From the NCBI GenBank assembly GCA_003104995.1, contig PQAO01000021.1, forward strand, positions 310,001 to 374,000: a stretch of 64,000 bases of DNA, read 5' to 3'. The stretch's first letter is position 1, and the number at the start of each line of letters is the position of its first letter. Source of the stretch: Dehalococcoidia bacterium. GTDB taxonomy: Bacteria; Chloroflexota; Dehalococcoidia; Tepidiformales; Tepidiformaceae. The notes under the pieces are model-generated. The model made no database searches. It saw only the letters and a list, made by a program, of their open reading frames with translations, and was not told the origin of the DNA. The position numbers and the translations under genes were made by a program. Positions 50,595 through 59,766 of this stretch are shown piece by piece.

Positions 50595-51580
50595 CGCGCT
50601 CCCCAGCGGCCCTCCGCGGTGGTCGCCAGGCCCTCTTCCTCCAGCACATCCAGGTGGCCCTGTACGGTGGCGATGATCTGCCAGAACCGTTTCCGCAGCG
50701 CCCGCGGGTACAGTCCCTCGGCCAGCGCATAGAGCGTCGCGCCGCTGTTCTCGCGCAGTGCTTCGAGCACCCGCGCGGTCCGCTGCTCCGCCTGGGTGAG
50801 GTTCGCATCTATGGTCGCGGCAACGTCTTCGAACGGGTCGCCGTGCCCCGGGTAGCACCGGGTCGCGTCCAGCCCCCGAATTCGGCGCAACGAATCGAGG
50901 AACCGCGGAAGGCTGCGGAACCGCCAGGGTGCTCCGGGCGCAGACTGAAAACGCTGGATCGCCGGCGTGGGCGCTATTTCCGGGAGCAGCTGGTCACCGG
51001 AAAACAGCCACCCTTCCGCTTCCAAGAACACCACCAGGTTGCCCGGTGTGTGTCCCGGTGCGGCCATCGCCCGGACGCCCGGCGCCACTTCGGTCACGTC
51101 TTCGACGAGGACGCGCCGGGGCTCGAATGGCTCATACCGGAGCCCCGTGGGCCAGTGGGCATCCCGCCCCGCGGGCCGGTAGTCGCGTGTCTCCACGGCC
51201 TGGCGCGCCCACGCCCGGCGTGCCGCCAGCCCCGCCAGCGCCTCTACCTCAACTTCCCCGGGGGCGCCGCTCCCGCGTACGAACCCTTCCAGCGCCCGCA
51301 GTTCGTCGTCGTCGAGCTGGTGCCCGGTGGAGTAGTGCAGGTCTTCCTCGTGCAGGGCGACCGGGATCCCCTGCTCTTGCCACCAGTGCCCGAGCCCGGC
51401 ATGGTCCAGGTGGCCGTGGGTCGCCACCACGAGTGCCGGCGGTGAACCGGCCACCGCTGTGGCAAGCACGTCCTTCGCACCACGGTAGTCCGGGCCTGTG
51501 TCGATGAGCACCCGCTCGCCCCCGGCTTCCACAAGGTAGGCGCTGTTGTAGGCGAGCCGGATGTGCCGCACCGATGTCAT
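50591..51580 (-). CDS. Metallo-beta-lactamase-fold hydrolase
   Basis: The 329-residue protein has the metal-binding THGHLDHAG at about residue 54 and further His/Asp in APGHTPGN, SGDQLLPEI and CYPGHGDPF. A C-terminal winged-helix-like region (about 270-325) follows, as in the LACTB2/RNase-like and glyoxalase II-like MBL subgroups. The substrate is unknown. It is convergent with cheW and divergent from moxR. Confidence 0.85.
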   Translation of the reverse strand: MTSVRHIRLAYNSAYLVEAGGERVLIDTGPDYRGAKDVLATAVAGSPPALVVATHGHLDHAGLGHWWQEQGIPVALHEEDLHYSTGHQLDDDELRALEGFVRGSGAPGEVEVEALAGLAARRAWARQAVETRDYRPAGRDAHWPTGLRYEPFEPRRVLVEDVTEVAPGVRAMAAPGHTPGNLVVFLEAEGWLFSGDQLLPEIAPTPAIQRFQSAPGAPWRFRSLPRFLDSLRRIRGLDATRCYPGHGDPFEDVAATIDANLTQAEQRTARVLEALRENSGATLYALAEGLYPRALRKRFWQIIATVQGHLDVLEEEGLATTAEGRWGAR

Positions 51581-51641
51581 GGGCGCGAGTGTACGGGCCC
51601 CGCCAGCTTCACCACAGTTCGCATCGCGGCTTCGCGACCGG

Positions 51642-51647
51642 TACCAT
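51642..51647 (+). promoter_or_regulatory. Putative -10 element of moxR, leaderless type
   Basis: TACCAT ends seven bases before the GTG start at 51655; no Shine-Dalgarno lies between them. Confidence 0.3.
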
Positions 51648-51654
51648 CCCCGCC

Positions 51655-52638
51655 GTGACCACAGTCGAACACCCGGATCGTCTCTCGCCCGAAGATGTCG
51701 CCCTCATTAAGGCGACCGCCGAGCGCCTCCAGGCGAGCATTGAGCGCGTCATCGTCGGCAAAGCCGACGTGGTCCGCCTCGCGCTCGTCGCCCTTCTCTG
51801 TGAAGGCCACATCTTGCTCGAAGACGTGCCCGGCCTTGGCAAGACCACCATGGCCAAGGCCATCGCCCGCTCGGTGAACTGCTCCTTCCGGCGCATCCAG
51901 TTCACGCCGGACCTGATGCCATCCGACATCACGGGCATCAACTATTACAACCAGAAACTCGGCGAGTTCGTCTTCCGCGAAGGACCGCTTATTGCCCAGG
52001 TCGTGCTTGCCGACGAAATCAACCGCGCGACTCCGCGCACCCAGGCGGCGCTGCTCGAGGCCATGGAGGAGCACCAGATCACCGTGGAAGGAGTCACCAC
52101 CCGCCTCCCCAGCCCCTTCCTGGTGATGGCCACCCAGAATCCGGTGGAACTCGAAGGTACCTTCCCCCTCCCCGAGGCGCAGCTCGACCGCTTCCTGGTC
52201 CGACTGAAGCTTGGCTACCCCGGCGAGGACGACGAAGACGAAATCCTCCGGCGCTTCGAAACCGTCAACCCGCTGGAGTCGCTCGAGCCGGCCATCGATG
52301 GCGCCGAGCTCGTGCGCCTCGCGGCGGCGTTGCGCCACCTCCACGTCGAACCGGCCGTGCGCCGCTACGCCGTCCAGATCGTCCAGGCCACCCGCACCGA
52401 CCCGGCGTTCGAGCTGGGGGCCAGCCCGCGCGGAAGCCTCGCACTCTTTCGCACCGCGCGGGCCCTTGCCGCCATCAGCGGCCGCGACTACGTCCTCCCC
52501 GACGACGTGAAGACCATGGCGCCGTACGTGCTGCCCCACCGGCTCATCCTCTCCACCCAGGCCCGCCTCCGGGGCCGGGGCACAGACGAGCTGCTGGCCG
52601 AGGTCCTCCAGCGCGTGCCAGTCCCGATCGGAGCCTGA
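51655..52638 (+). CDS. MoxR-family AAA+ ATPase
   Basis: MoxR proteins act as chaperones in assembly of other proteins, often beside DUF58 genes. The 327-residue protein has Walker A (LEDVPGLGKTTMAKA), Walker B (VLADEINRA), the sensor TQNPVELEGTFPLPEAQLDRF and the C-terminal lid. GTG 51655 is supported by the nearby -10. DUF58 and DUF4129 membrane protein genes follow with one-base and GTGA junctions. Confidence 0.92.
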   Translation: MTTVEHPDRLSPEDVALIKATAERLQASIERVIVGKADVVRLALVALLCEGHILLEDVPGLGKTTMAKAIARSVNCSFRRIQFTPDLMPSDITGINYYNQKLGEFVFREGPLIAQVVLADEINRATPRTQAALLEAMEEHQITVEGVTTRLPSPFLVMATQNPVELEGTFPLPEAQLDRFLVRLKLGYPGEDDEDEILRRFETVNPLESLEPAIDGAELVRLAAALRHLHVEPAVRRYAVQIVQATRTDPAFELGASPRGSLALFRTARALAAISGRDYVLPDDVKTMAPYVLPHRLILSTQARLRGRGTDELLAEVLQRVPVPIGA

Positions 52639-52639
52639 G

Positions 52640-53851
52640 ATGCCGTTTCGCGACCTTTCGCTGGTCGTGGGCGGCGTGCTCTTCGTCGCTGGCTTTGCCG
52701 CCTCGCAGCCCGCCATCGCCTCCGTCGGGCTCGTCATCATCGTCCTCGGGTGGGTCGGCAGATATTGGAGCCGCCACCTGTTCGACCGGGTCACGCTTCG
52801 CCGCACGCCGGCCGAGACGCGCGTCTTCATCGGCGAAAAGGTCCCGCTCAACGTCGAACTCACCAACCGCAAACCCCTGCCGCTGCCGTGGTACGAATGG
52901 CGCCTTGGCCTCTCCGAGCACCTCGTAGTGGATGGCGAACACCTCGCTGCCGCCGCGGTGCCCGGCCAGAAGTGGCTCGTCCGCCGCGGGGCCCTCGGCT
53001 GGTACCAGCGCCACGACTGGACCTTCACGCTGGCCCCCGACGAACGCGGCTATCACCAGGTCGGGACCGCCATCATCCGTTCCGGCGACCTCCTCGGCGC
53101 TTACCCGCGCTCCATCGAAGACGACGAACGCGAACACCTGGTCGTCTTCCCGCGCGTCTTCTCGATGGAGGACATGGGTCTGCCTTCCGAGCGCCCCTTC
53201 GGCGAGCGCAAGGGCGGCAACCGCGTCTTCGAAGACCCCCTCCGCATCGCCGGCCTGCGCGAGTACCGCCCCGGCGACCCCCTCCGCCGCATCGATTGGA
53301 AGGCCACCGCCCGCTCCGGCGACCTCCGCTCCCGCGTCTACGAGCCCTCCGCCACCCAACAGCTCTACCTGCTCGTGAACATCGACACCATGGAACACGC
53401 CTGGGAAGGCTACCTCCGCGACGAGCTCGAACGGATCGTCTCGGTCAGCGCGTCGCTTTGTGTTTGGGCTGCGGGAGCGCGCTACGCCGTCGGCTTGCTC
53501 GCGAACGGCGCCTTCCCGGACGCCGACCGCCCCATGCGCCTGCCCCCGTCTCGCTCGCGCGACCAGGTCTCCCGCCTCCTCGAGGCGCTCGCCGTCATCC
53601 AGCCGCTCACCATGGGCGACCTGGCGGGCGCCATCCAGCGCGAAAGCGGCAAGCTCCCCCAGGGCTCCACCCTCGTGGTCGTGTGCTCACTCATGCCGCC
53701 TCCCCTCGCCGGGGTGCTCGCACGCCTCCACGACGAAGGCCACCACGTCTTTGTCATCGCGACGTCCGGCCGCGTCCGCGAGTCGGTCCCCCCGGGCATC
53801 GCCATGCGCGAGGTCGGCGGCGTGTTCCAGCGAGCCGAGGTGCTGCGGTGA
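52640..53851 (+). CDS. DUF58 membrane protein
   Basis: The 403-residue protein has two N-terminal helices (about 8-24 and 26-44), a beta-rich domain and the DUF58 signature GLREYRPGDPLRRIDWKATAR near 210-230, followed by a von Willebrand A-like region. DUF58 proteins accompany MoxR ATPases. It starts one base after moxR and overlaps the DUF4129 gene (GTGA). Confidence 0.9.
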   Translation: MPFRDLSLVVGGVLFVAGFAASQPAIASVGLVIIVLGWVGRYWSRHLFDRVTLRRTPAETRVFIGEKVPLNVELTNRKPLPLPWYEWRLGLSEHLVVDGEHLAAAAVPGQKWLVRRGALGWYQRHDWTFTLAPDERGYHQVGTAIIRSGDLLGAYPRSIEDDEREHLVVFPRVFSMEDMGLPSERPFGERKGGNRVFEDPLRIAGLREYRPGDPLRRIDWKATARSGDLRSRVYEPSATQQLYLLVNIDTMEHAWEGYLRDELERIVSVSASLCVWAAGARYAVGLLANGAFPDADRPMRLPPSRSRDQVSRLLEALAVIQPLTMGDLAGAIQRESGKLPQGSTLVVVCSLMPPPLAGVLARLHDEGHHVFVIATSGRVRESVPPGIAMREVGGVFQRAEVLR

Positions 53852-55188
53852 TCGCTGCCATCGCGGTCGTTGCCTCCCTCCTCGCCGATGCCTTCCTCTT
53901 CGCGGCGCTCGCTGAGCTGTTCGCCAATGCGTACACCGGCGATGCCCCGCAGGCGGTCGGCTGGTGGGGGTTCGTCCTCGTGGTAGCGGCCGGGTTCTGG
54001 TTGCCGCGCTTGCTCAGTGGCTTCGACCTGGCCCCGCGCCGAGCCTACCTGTTGACCGCCTATGGCGGCCTCGCGCTCATCTACCTGGTCATCCGCGTCG
54101 AGATTGCCGGCGACGTCGCCATTTGGAACTTCGGCTGGATCGGTGACTTCCTCGATGACGCCACCGATGCCCTCGAGCGCGGCGGCCGCGGCATCATGGC
54201 GGCGTTGCTCCTGGGCGCTGCCTGGGCCCGCGCGTCCTATCGCGCTGCCGACGAAGTCGAGATGGAGTCGATCCCGAAGTCCGCGGCCATTCCGTTTGCG
54301 CTCGGGACGCTGATCATCATCTTCGGCGCCGCCTCGGATCGCTCCGGTGAGGTGGGGCGCGCGGGCGCAGCGTTCTTTACGTTCGCCATCGTCGCCCTGG
54401 CTGCGTCCCAGCTCTCGCTGAGCGGCACCACCTTTGGCGAGGCACGGGCGGGAGGGACCGCCGGTGTTCTGCTTGTGGCCACCGTCGCGGTGTCTGCCCT
54501 GGGCCTCGTCATATTCACAGTGGTGGCGCCCATCGTCGGCCCGATTGTCGGACCCATCGTTGGCAAGGTGGTCGAAGTCATCCTGACCATCATCCTCATG
54601 CCGATCGCCTGGGCCCTCACGAAGTTCTTCCAGCTGATCATGGGCAGCAACAACCCCTTTGAAGGGCTCTCGGAAAACCTTGTCCAGCGCACTGGAGAGG
54701 CCGCGTCCGGAGAGCCCGAAGAGCAGTCCCCGGTCAGCCGCGCGAGCATGTACCTGCTGCGCGTGCTCGCACTGCTGGCCATGACCGCATTGATCAGCGG
54801 CCTCGTCGTCGTGTTCGTCCGACTCAGGAAGCGCCAGGCTGCCCGCCTCGCCGATGCGACCGCGACGGGCGTCGCAGGCGACTTCCGCGACGACCTCCGG
54901 GGATGGCTGCGGTCTCTCATTCCGGGCCGCCGCGGTGGCCACCTCGATCCCGGCGGTTCGGAGGCCGCTCGCCTTTACGTCGAGGTGTTGCACCGGGCCG
55001 AAAGCGAAGGCCATCCGCGCGGAGAGGGCGCCACCCCCCGCGAGTACCTTCCTGAGTTGCACGCGACGTTCGCCACCAACGTGACAGACGACATAACAGC
55101 CGCTTTCGAGGAGGCCCGCTACGCCGGCCGCGAGCCGGACCCGCGCTTGCTCGAGGACCTGCGCCGCCGCTGGCGCGAGGTGCGCTGA
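53848..55188 (+). CDS. DUF4129-domain membrane protein
   Basis: The 446-residue protein has about nine or ten helices in its first two-thirds. A soluble C-terminal DUF4129 domain has ARLYVEVLHRAESEG and ATPREYLPEL, with the SEAARLYVE region near residue 370. The transglutaminase domain that DUF4129 often accompanies is absent, as is a separate transglutaminase gene. The GTG overlaps the DUF58 stop. The MoxR-DUF58-DUF4129 set is complete here and its substrate is unknown. Confidence 0.85.
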   Translation: MIAAIAVVASLLADAFLFAALAELFANAYTGDAPQAVGWWGFVLVVAAGFWLPRLLSGFDLAPRRAYLLTAYGGLALIYLVIRVEIAGDVAIWNFGWIGDFLDDATDALERGGRGIMAALLLGAAWARASYRAADEVEMESIPKSAAIPFALGTLIIIFGAASDRSGEVGRAGAAFFTFAIVALAASQLSLSGTTFGEARAGGTAGVLLVATVAVSALGLVIFTVVAPIVGPIVGPIVGKVVEVILTIILMPIAWALTKFFQLIMGSNNPFEGLSENLVQRTGEAASGEPEEQSPVSRASMYLLRVLALLAMTALISGLVVVFVRLRKRQAARLADATATGVAGDFRDDLRGWLRSLIPGRRGGHLDPGGSEAARLYVEVLHRAESEGHPRGEGATPREYLPELHATFATNVTDDITAAFEEARYAGREPDPRLLEDLRRRWREVR

Positions 55189-55189
55189 C

Positions 55190-55906
55190 CTACCGCCGGT
55201 CTTCGAGCAGCGCCCAACCCTGCCCGTGCGCCGTCACGGCCGGTACCGCCAGCGAGCTATTCCGCTGGAGGGCAAAGTCCAGGTCGGCCCCGAGGCCCAG
55301 CTGGCGCATCACCCCGGCGTGTTTCGACTCGGAGATGAGCCGGTCCAGTTCGCCCGTCTGCGATGCCAGCAGCGCCAGGTCGCCGAGAGCCGCTCCCGGG
55401 TTTCGTGCCAGCAGCCCATGGACCACCTCCGCCGCCGCGGCGAAATCGTCGAGCCCGAATCGCGTACCCCGGGCTTCTCCCGCGCACACCAGCGCGACGG
55501 TCTCGAATGGCTGGCAGAAGCCGGTCACCACATCCAGGTTCGCGAGTGCCCCGGCCACCACCATGCCCCGCCCCGCCAGCGCGCAGAGCGCGCTCGTCCC
55601 GTTCGTGGTGTAGAGCAGTCCGCGCGCCCCGGCCAGGTTGAGCCCGGCCGCCTCCACCGGCGAGTTGCCATAATCGAAATCTTCCGGAGGGAGAGCGCCG
55701 ACCTCGCCGAAGAGCACCCGGCCCTCCGCCCCGCCACGGATGCGCGCCTGTTCGAGGTCATCAGTTACCACCAGGTCGGTGAGCCCCCGGGCGAAGAGCG
55801 TCGCGATGGTGGTCGTCGCGCGCAGGCAGTCGATGACGACGTAGCAATCCGCCCGGATCAATAACGCCTCGGCCGGGATGGCCGCGACCTCGATGCGAGA
55901 AACCAT
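55190..55906 (-). CDS. comB: 2-phosphosulfolactate phosphatase family protein
   Basis: ComB hydrolyses 2-phosphosulfolactate in coenzyme M synthesis in methanogens; its role in bacteria without coenzyme M is unclear. The 238-residue protein has the family motifs VVIDCLRATTTIATLF near residue 22, FDYGNSPVE near 76 and LLYTTNGTSAL near 96. I use ATG 55906; a GTG at 55924 is possible. It is convergent with the DUF4129 gene by one base. Confidence 0.87.
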   Translation of the reverse strand: MVSRIEVAAIPAEALLIRADCYVVIDCLRATTTIATLFARGLTDLVVTDDLEQARIRGGAEGRVLFGEVGALPPEDFDYGNSPVEAAGLNLAGARGLLYTTNGTSALCALAGRGMVVAGALANLDVVTGFCQPFETVALVCAGEARGTRFGLDDFAAAAEVVHGLLARNPGAALGDLALLASQTGELDRLISESKHAGVMRQLGLGADLDFALQRNSSLAVPAVTAHGQGWALLEDRR

Positions 55907-55963
55907 CCCCGCAGAATGCCCCACCCGGGCCGTTCAGGCACTCCGTGCTATTCTTTTCCCTCG

Positions 55964-56749
55964 ATGGACCGTCGGCCGGTTGGGATGTTCGACTCTGGTG
56001 TGGGCGGCTTGAGCGTCCTGAAGGCTTTCCGGCAGCTCGCCCCCACCGAGCGCGTCATCTACTTTGCCGATACGGCTTACTTTCCCTACGGCCCGCGGCC
56101 CGCGCCCGAGGTGCGAAAGCGCTCATTCGCCATCGTCCAGCGCCTCGTCCAATCAGATGTGAAGCTCGTCGTGGTCGCCTGCAACACCGCCTCGGCCGCC
56201 GCCTTGCCGGACCTTCGCGAAGCCTTTCCCGTCCCGTTCGTGGGCATGGTCCCCGGCGTGAAGCCTGCCGCCTCCCGCTCCAGGGCCGGCCGCGTCGCCA
56301 TCCTCGCCACCCCTGGCACACTCGATGGCGAGCTCTTTGCCCGCGTCGTCGATGACTTCGGGCGCGGCACGCGCATCACGACGATTCCGGGGAGCGGCCT
56401 TGCCGAGCTGGTCGAGTCGGGCCAGGCGGGCACTCCGCGCTCCCGGGAAGCCCTGCGCGGTCTCCTCGGCCCCGAGGTCCAGGCCGGAGCCGACACAGTG
56501 GTCCTGGGTTGTACGCATTACGCCTTCCTCCAGGACGACATCCATGCTGAATTCCCGAATCTTTCTATCGTCGACACCAGCGAAGCAGTTGCTCGCCGCG
56601 CGGTCCAGTTGCTCGACGAAGGCGGCCTCCGCGGCCCTTCGGACCAGGAGGGGGAACTCGATCTGATTGTGTCCGGCGACCGCGAGCAGTTCCGGGCGAT
56701 AATGCGGCAGCTCAGCTTCGAGCCCGCAACGATGGAGGCACGGCAATGA
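55964..56749 (+). CDS. murI: Glutamate racemase
   Basis: MurI makes D-glutamate for peptidoglycan. The 261-residue protein has GMFDSGVGGLSVLKA at 7-21, the two catalytic cysteines in ACNTASAAAL and GCTHYAF, and SGLAELVESG between them. TGC-TATTCT ends nine bases before the ATG, so the leader is very short. It is the first gene of murI-pyrF-DUF951-MFS, with ATGA overlaps. Confidence 0.94.
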   Translation: MDRRPVGMFDSGVGGLSVLKAFRQLAPTERVIYFADTAYFPYGPRPAPEVRKRSFAIVQRLVQSDVKLVVVACNTASAAALPDLREAFPVPFVGMVPGVKPAASRSRAGRVAILATPGTLDGELFARVVDDFGRGTRITTIPGSGLAELVESGQAGTPRSREALRGLLGPEVQAGADTVVLGCTHYAFLQDDIHAEFPNLSIVDTSEAVARRAVQLLDEGGLRGPSDQEGELDLIVSGDREQFRAIMRQLSFEPATMEARQ

Positions 56750-57540
56750 GGTTCTTCGAACAGCTCGCCCGGCGAAGCAGCGAAATTGACTCCCTCGTCT
56801 GCGTAGGCCTCGACCCCGACTTCCGCAAGCGCCGCATCGAAGACGTCGCCGCCTTCAACCGGGCCATCATCGAGGCGACCACCCCCTACGCCGCCTGCTA
56901 CAAACCGAACATCGCGTTCTATGAGCAGTTCGGGCTCCCCGGGCTTCGCGCGCTCGAAGCCACCCTCGCCGCCATCCCCCCGGGCATCCCGGTCATCGGC
57001 GACGTTAAGCGCGGCGATATCGGTAACACCGCCGAGGCCTACGCCCGCGCCATGTTCGAACAGTGGGGCTTCGGCGCCGTCACCGTGAGCGGATACCAGG
57101 GCCGTGACACCGTCGAGCCTTTCCTCGCCTACGAGGGCCGTGGGGTCTTCGTTCTTTGCCGCACCTCGAATCCCGGCTCGCGGGAGTTCCAGGAGCAGCG
57201 CCTCGCCAATGGCCGCATGCTCTTCGAGGAGGTTGCCCTTACTGCCTCGGCCTGGTCGCCAAACGTCGGGCTGGTTGTCGGCGCGACCGCCCCGAACGAA
57301 CTTCGCACGGTCCGCGCGCTGGTGCCCGAAACGCCCCTCCTTATCCCCGGTGTGGGCACCCAGGGCGGCAGACCCGAGGAGGTTGTCGCGGCTGCCGGTT
57401 ACCTGCCCGGCAAGATGGTGGTCAACGCCTCGCGCGGTGTCATGTACGCCACCGAGGGCCCCGGCTTCGCTGAAGCTGCCGCTGAGGCGGCCCGGCTCCT
57501 TCGCGACCAGCTCAAGGCCGCGGCCGCGGCCCACGCATGA
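56746..57540 (+). CDS. pyrF: Orotidine-5'-phosphate decarboxylase
   Basis: PyrF makes UMP. The 264-residue protein is the long (type 2) form, with VCVGLDPD near the start, YKPNIAFYE, the catalytic GDVKRGDIGNTA and the VVGATAPNEL and GVGTQGG segments. It is outside the pyr operon, 13 kb away, coupled to murI (ATGA) and the DUF951 gene (ATGA). No PyrR-binding element precedes it. Confidence 0.95.
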   Translation: MRFFEQLARRSSEIDSLVCVGLDPDFRKRRIEDVAAFNRAIIEATTPYAACYKPNIAFYEQFGLPGLRALEATLAAIPPGIPVIGDVKRGDIGNTAEAYARAMFEQWGFGAVTVSGYQGRDTVEPFLAYEGRGVFVLCRTSNPGSREFQEQRLANGRMLFEEVALTASAWSPNVGLVVGATAPNELRTVRALVPETPLLIPGVGTQGGRPEEVVAAAGYLPGKMVVNASRGVMYATEGPGFAEAAAEAARLLRDQLKAAAAAHA

Positions 57541-57728
57541 TCGCTGAGATCCATGCCGGCGAGGTCTACCGCATGCGGCGCCAGCACCCCTGCGGCGGCT
57601 GGGAGTGGAAGGTCTACCGCACCGGAGCGGACATCGGGATCGAGTGCCTGACGTGCCACCGGCGGGTGATGGTCGAGCGCCGCCGCTTCGAGTCGCGCAT
57701 GAAGTCACTCGTCGGCCGCGATGACTGA
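57537..57728 (+). CDS. DUF951 small protein
   Basis: The 63-residue protein has the DUF951 pattern: GEVYRMRRQHPCGGWEWKVYRTGADIGIECLTCHRRVMVER, with HPCGG and CLTCHR as the Cys/His core, likely a zinc site. It is common in Firmicutes and Chloroflexota beside various core genes. The function is unknown, with nucleic-acid binding a guess. It overlaps pyrF (ATGA) and the MFS gene (8 bases). Confidence 0.85.
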   Translation: MIAEIHAGEVYRMRRQHPCGGWEWKVYRTGADIGIECLTCHRRVMVERRRFESRMKSLVGRDD

Positions 57729-59034
57729 CGCCCCCATCCAGGTGTCGCTGCCGCTGCTCCAGCAGCGCCCGTTCCGGATGCTCAGCTTTACGCGCTTCTT
57801 CTCGCGCGTCGCTCAATACGGACTCAATTTCGCCCTCGTCCTGCTGATCAACGAAGAAACCGGCAAGGCGTTTCTCAGCTCGCTCCTGGTCCTGGCGCTG
57901 GTGGTCCCGTCTACGGTCGCGGGCATCGTCGCCGGTACGGCAGCCGATGTCTTCCCCAAGCGTGCCCTGGTCTTCCTCGGTGATATGGCCAGGGCGGCCT
58001 TCTGCGTCTACTTCGTCCTGAACGCGAGCGGTGTCGCGTCCTACTACATCGTCGCGATCCTCCTTGCCACCGCGACGCAGTTCTCCAGCTCGGCCGAGGG
58101 AGCAATCATGCCGGCGATTGTCGAACGCTCGGAGCTGGCCCGGGCGAACGCCATTAGCCAGGCGGTGGGCGGCGCCGCTCAGCTCATCGGGCTCGGAGTC
58201 CTCACACCGATCGTCCTCCGCGTGTTCGACAGCCGGGACGCGCTCTTCCTGATCTGTGCGGGCCTGTTCTTCATCGCGGCGTTCCAGGCGCTCTTCATTG
58301 GGCGGATCCACGCGCGGGGCCGAGTTGATATCGGTGGCGAACCGGCCGGCCGCTGGTGGCTCGTCGGCTGGCGCGCGATCAAGGCGGACCGGATGGTGAC
58401 GCACGCCGTGATCGAACTCACGCTCATCGCCTCCACCCTCATCATCCTCGGTGGCCTGGTTCCCAAGTACATCGACGATGTGCTCGGACTACCCGTCGAG
58501 ATCGGCGCCCTCATCCTGACCCCGGCCGCCGCCGGTGTGATCGTCGGATTGCGCGTCGCGGGGTTCCTTGCCCGGCGTGTACCCCACGGATTCCTGAGTA
58601 CTACCGGCTTCACCATCTTCGTCGCGTGCCTGGCGCTTCTCGCCTTCGTCAACGAAGAGGCGGACTTCCTCGGTGGATTCGGTGCGTTTTCCTGGCTTAA
58701 CTCTGTGGACATTGGCAACTTCGACGCGGGCGGCGTGATGGCAATGGTCATCACGTTCCCGCTCGGGTTTTCCTACGCCGTCGTCTCGGTCGCGGGCAAC
58801 ACCGTCATGGATGACCGCGTCCCGCTCCACCTCCGGGGCCGCGTCGGTGCCACCCAGGCAGCTCTTTCCGCCATTGCATCCTCGGTGCCCGTCCTGGTTG
58901 CCGGAGCCCTCGCCGACTTCATCGGCGTGGCCCCTGTCATGGCCATGGTGGCGGGGCTCGCCGGTGTGGTGGCAGTCGCCAACCTGCGCGAGCCAGGCGA
59001 CAACTCCGGCGCCCCCCGCAGGCCCGTGGGCTGA
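57721..59034 (+). CDS. MFS transporter
   Basis: The 437-residue protein has about 11-12 helices, the pattern of drug-efflux-like MFS proteins, and the loop sequence DVFPKRALVFLGDMAR in place of the usual cytoplasmic 2-3 loop motif. An acidic insert and a DLGF-like helix are visible in the second half. The substrate is unknown. It ends the murI-pyrF-DUF951-MFS operon. Confidence 0.83.
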   Translation: MTDAPIQVSLPLLQQRPFRMLSFTRFFSRVAQYGLNFALVLLINEETGKAFLSSLLVLALVVPSTVAGIVAGTAADVFPKRALVFLGDMARAAFCVYFVLNASGVASYYIVAILLATATQFSSSAEGAIMPAIVERSELARANAISQAVGGAAQLIGLGVLTPIVLRVFDSRDALFLICAGLFFIAAFQALFIGRIHARGRVDIGGEPAGRWWLVGWRAIKADRMVTHAVIELTLIASTLIILGGLVPKYIDDVLGLPVEIGALILTPAAAGVIVGLRVAGFLARRVPHGFLSTTGFTIFVACLALLAFVNEEADFLGGFGAFSWLNSVDIGNFDAGGVMAMVITFPLGFSYAVVSVAGNTVMDDRVPLHLRGRVGATQAALSAIASSVPVLVAGALADFIGVAPVMAMVAGLAGVVAVANLREPGDNSGAPRRPVG

Positions 59035-59042
59035 TGCTCTCG

Positions 59043-59072
59043 TTGACTGGCCGATCCGGGCGAACCTATCAT
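59043..59072 (+). promoter_or_regulatory. Promoter of the bifunctional-nuclease-family gene
   Basis: TTGACT and TATCAT are 18 bases apart, close to consensus. A Shine-Dalgarno GGAGGGG lies after it, before the GTG at 59108. Confidence 0.58.
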
Positions 59073-59107
59073 CGAGGCAGGCCCAGTGGGCCCGGAGGGG
59101 TCAATCC

Positions 59108-59650
59108 GTGAAAGAGCTGAGCATCGAAAGCATCAGGCTCAGCCTTATGAACTACCAGCGTGTCGTCATCCTCCGCGAAAAGGATGCCGACCGGTACCTG
59201 CCCATCTGGATCGGGCCGGCCGAGGCCGATGCCATCGCCGTGCGCCTCCAGGATGTTTCCGTCGCCCGGCCCCTCACCCATGACCTCCTCCGCAACCTCA
59301 TCGAGCAACTCGGCGGACGCGTCGTCTACATCCTCGTGAACGATCTCTCGAACGACACCTTCTTCGCCCGCATCGTCCTCGATGTGAACGGCGAGACCCT
59401 GGAGATCGACAGCCGCCCCTCCGACGCCATCGCCCTCGCTGTCCGCGTCGACGCCCCGATCTTCGCCGCCGAAGACGTCCTCGACCGTGCAGGTGTGGTT
59501 CTCGATGAGGAAGGGCAGCCCGGCAGCGCGTCCTCGGCTTCGATCGAAAGCCGCCCGGTGGACCCCGCCGAGCTCGAACGCCTGGGCGCTTTCAAGGACT
59601 TCATCGAGGGACTCGATCTCGATGATTTCGACCAGCGCAAACGCCCCTGA
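59108..59650 (+). CDS. Bifunctional nuclease (BFN, DUF151) family protein
   Basis: The 180-residue protein has the DUF151 pattern: VVILREKDADRYLPIWIGPAEADAIAVRL, then RPLTHDLL and the SRPSDAIALAVRVDAPIF signature near residue 100-117. C-terminal acidic residues follow (about 160-180). Family members cleave DNA or RNA in plants; bacterial roles are unclear. GTG 59108 has GGAGGGG upstream. It lies 50 bases before the atp promoter. Confidence 0.9.
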   Translation: MKELSIESIRLSLMNYQRVVILREKDADRYLPIWIGPAEADAIAVRLQDVSVARPLTHDLLRNLIEQLGGRVVYILVNDLSNDTFFARIVLDVNGETLEIDSRPSDAIALAVRVDAPIFAAEDVLDRAGVVLDEEGQPGSASSASIESRPVDPAELERLGAFKDFIEGLDLDDFDQRKRP

Positions 59651-59699
59651 CGGTGGGCCGTAGATTCACAAACCAGGGACGTTAGGGGCCCGGATCTGC

Positions 59700-59729
59700 T
59701 TGCGCATTGCTTCACAATCCGCCTATGAT
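59700..59729 (+). promoter_or_regulatory. ATP synthase operon promoter
   Basis: TTGCGC and TATGAT are 18 bases apart. Transcription would start near 59736, before the GGGAGG Shine-Dalgarno of the first gene (59756-59761). Confidence 0.45.
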
Positions 59730-59766
59730 GCCCGGGGTCTGGAGTCCGGGCGCCTGGGAGGCGTGT

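Noticed and set aside
52750..53847. Upstream extension of the DUF4129 gene frame across the DUF58 gene
   Set aside because: The extension is Arg/Pro-rich, reads the DUF58 gene in the wrong frame, and the GTG at 53848 overlaps the DUF58 stop as expected for coupling.
56518..58404. A 628-codon minus-strand frame opposite pyrF and the MFS gene
   Set aside because: It is a shadow of well-supported genes with ATGA junctions on the plus strand.
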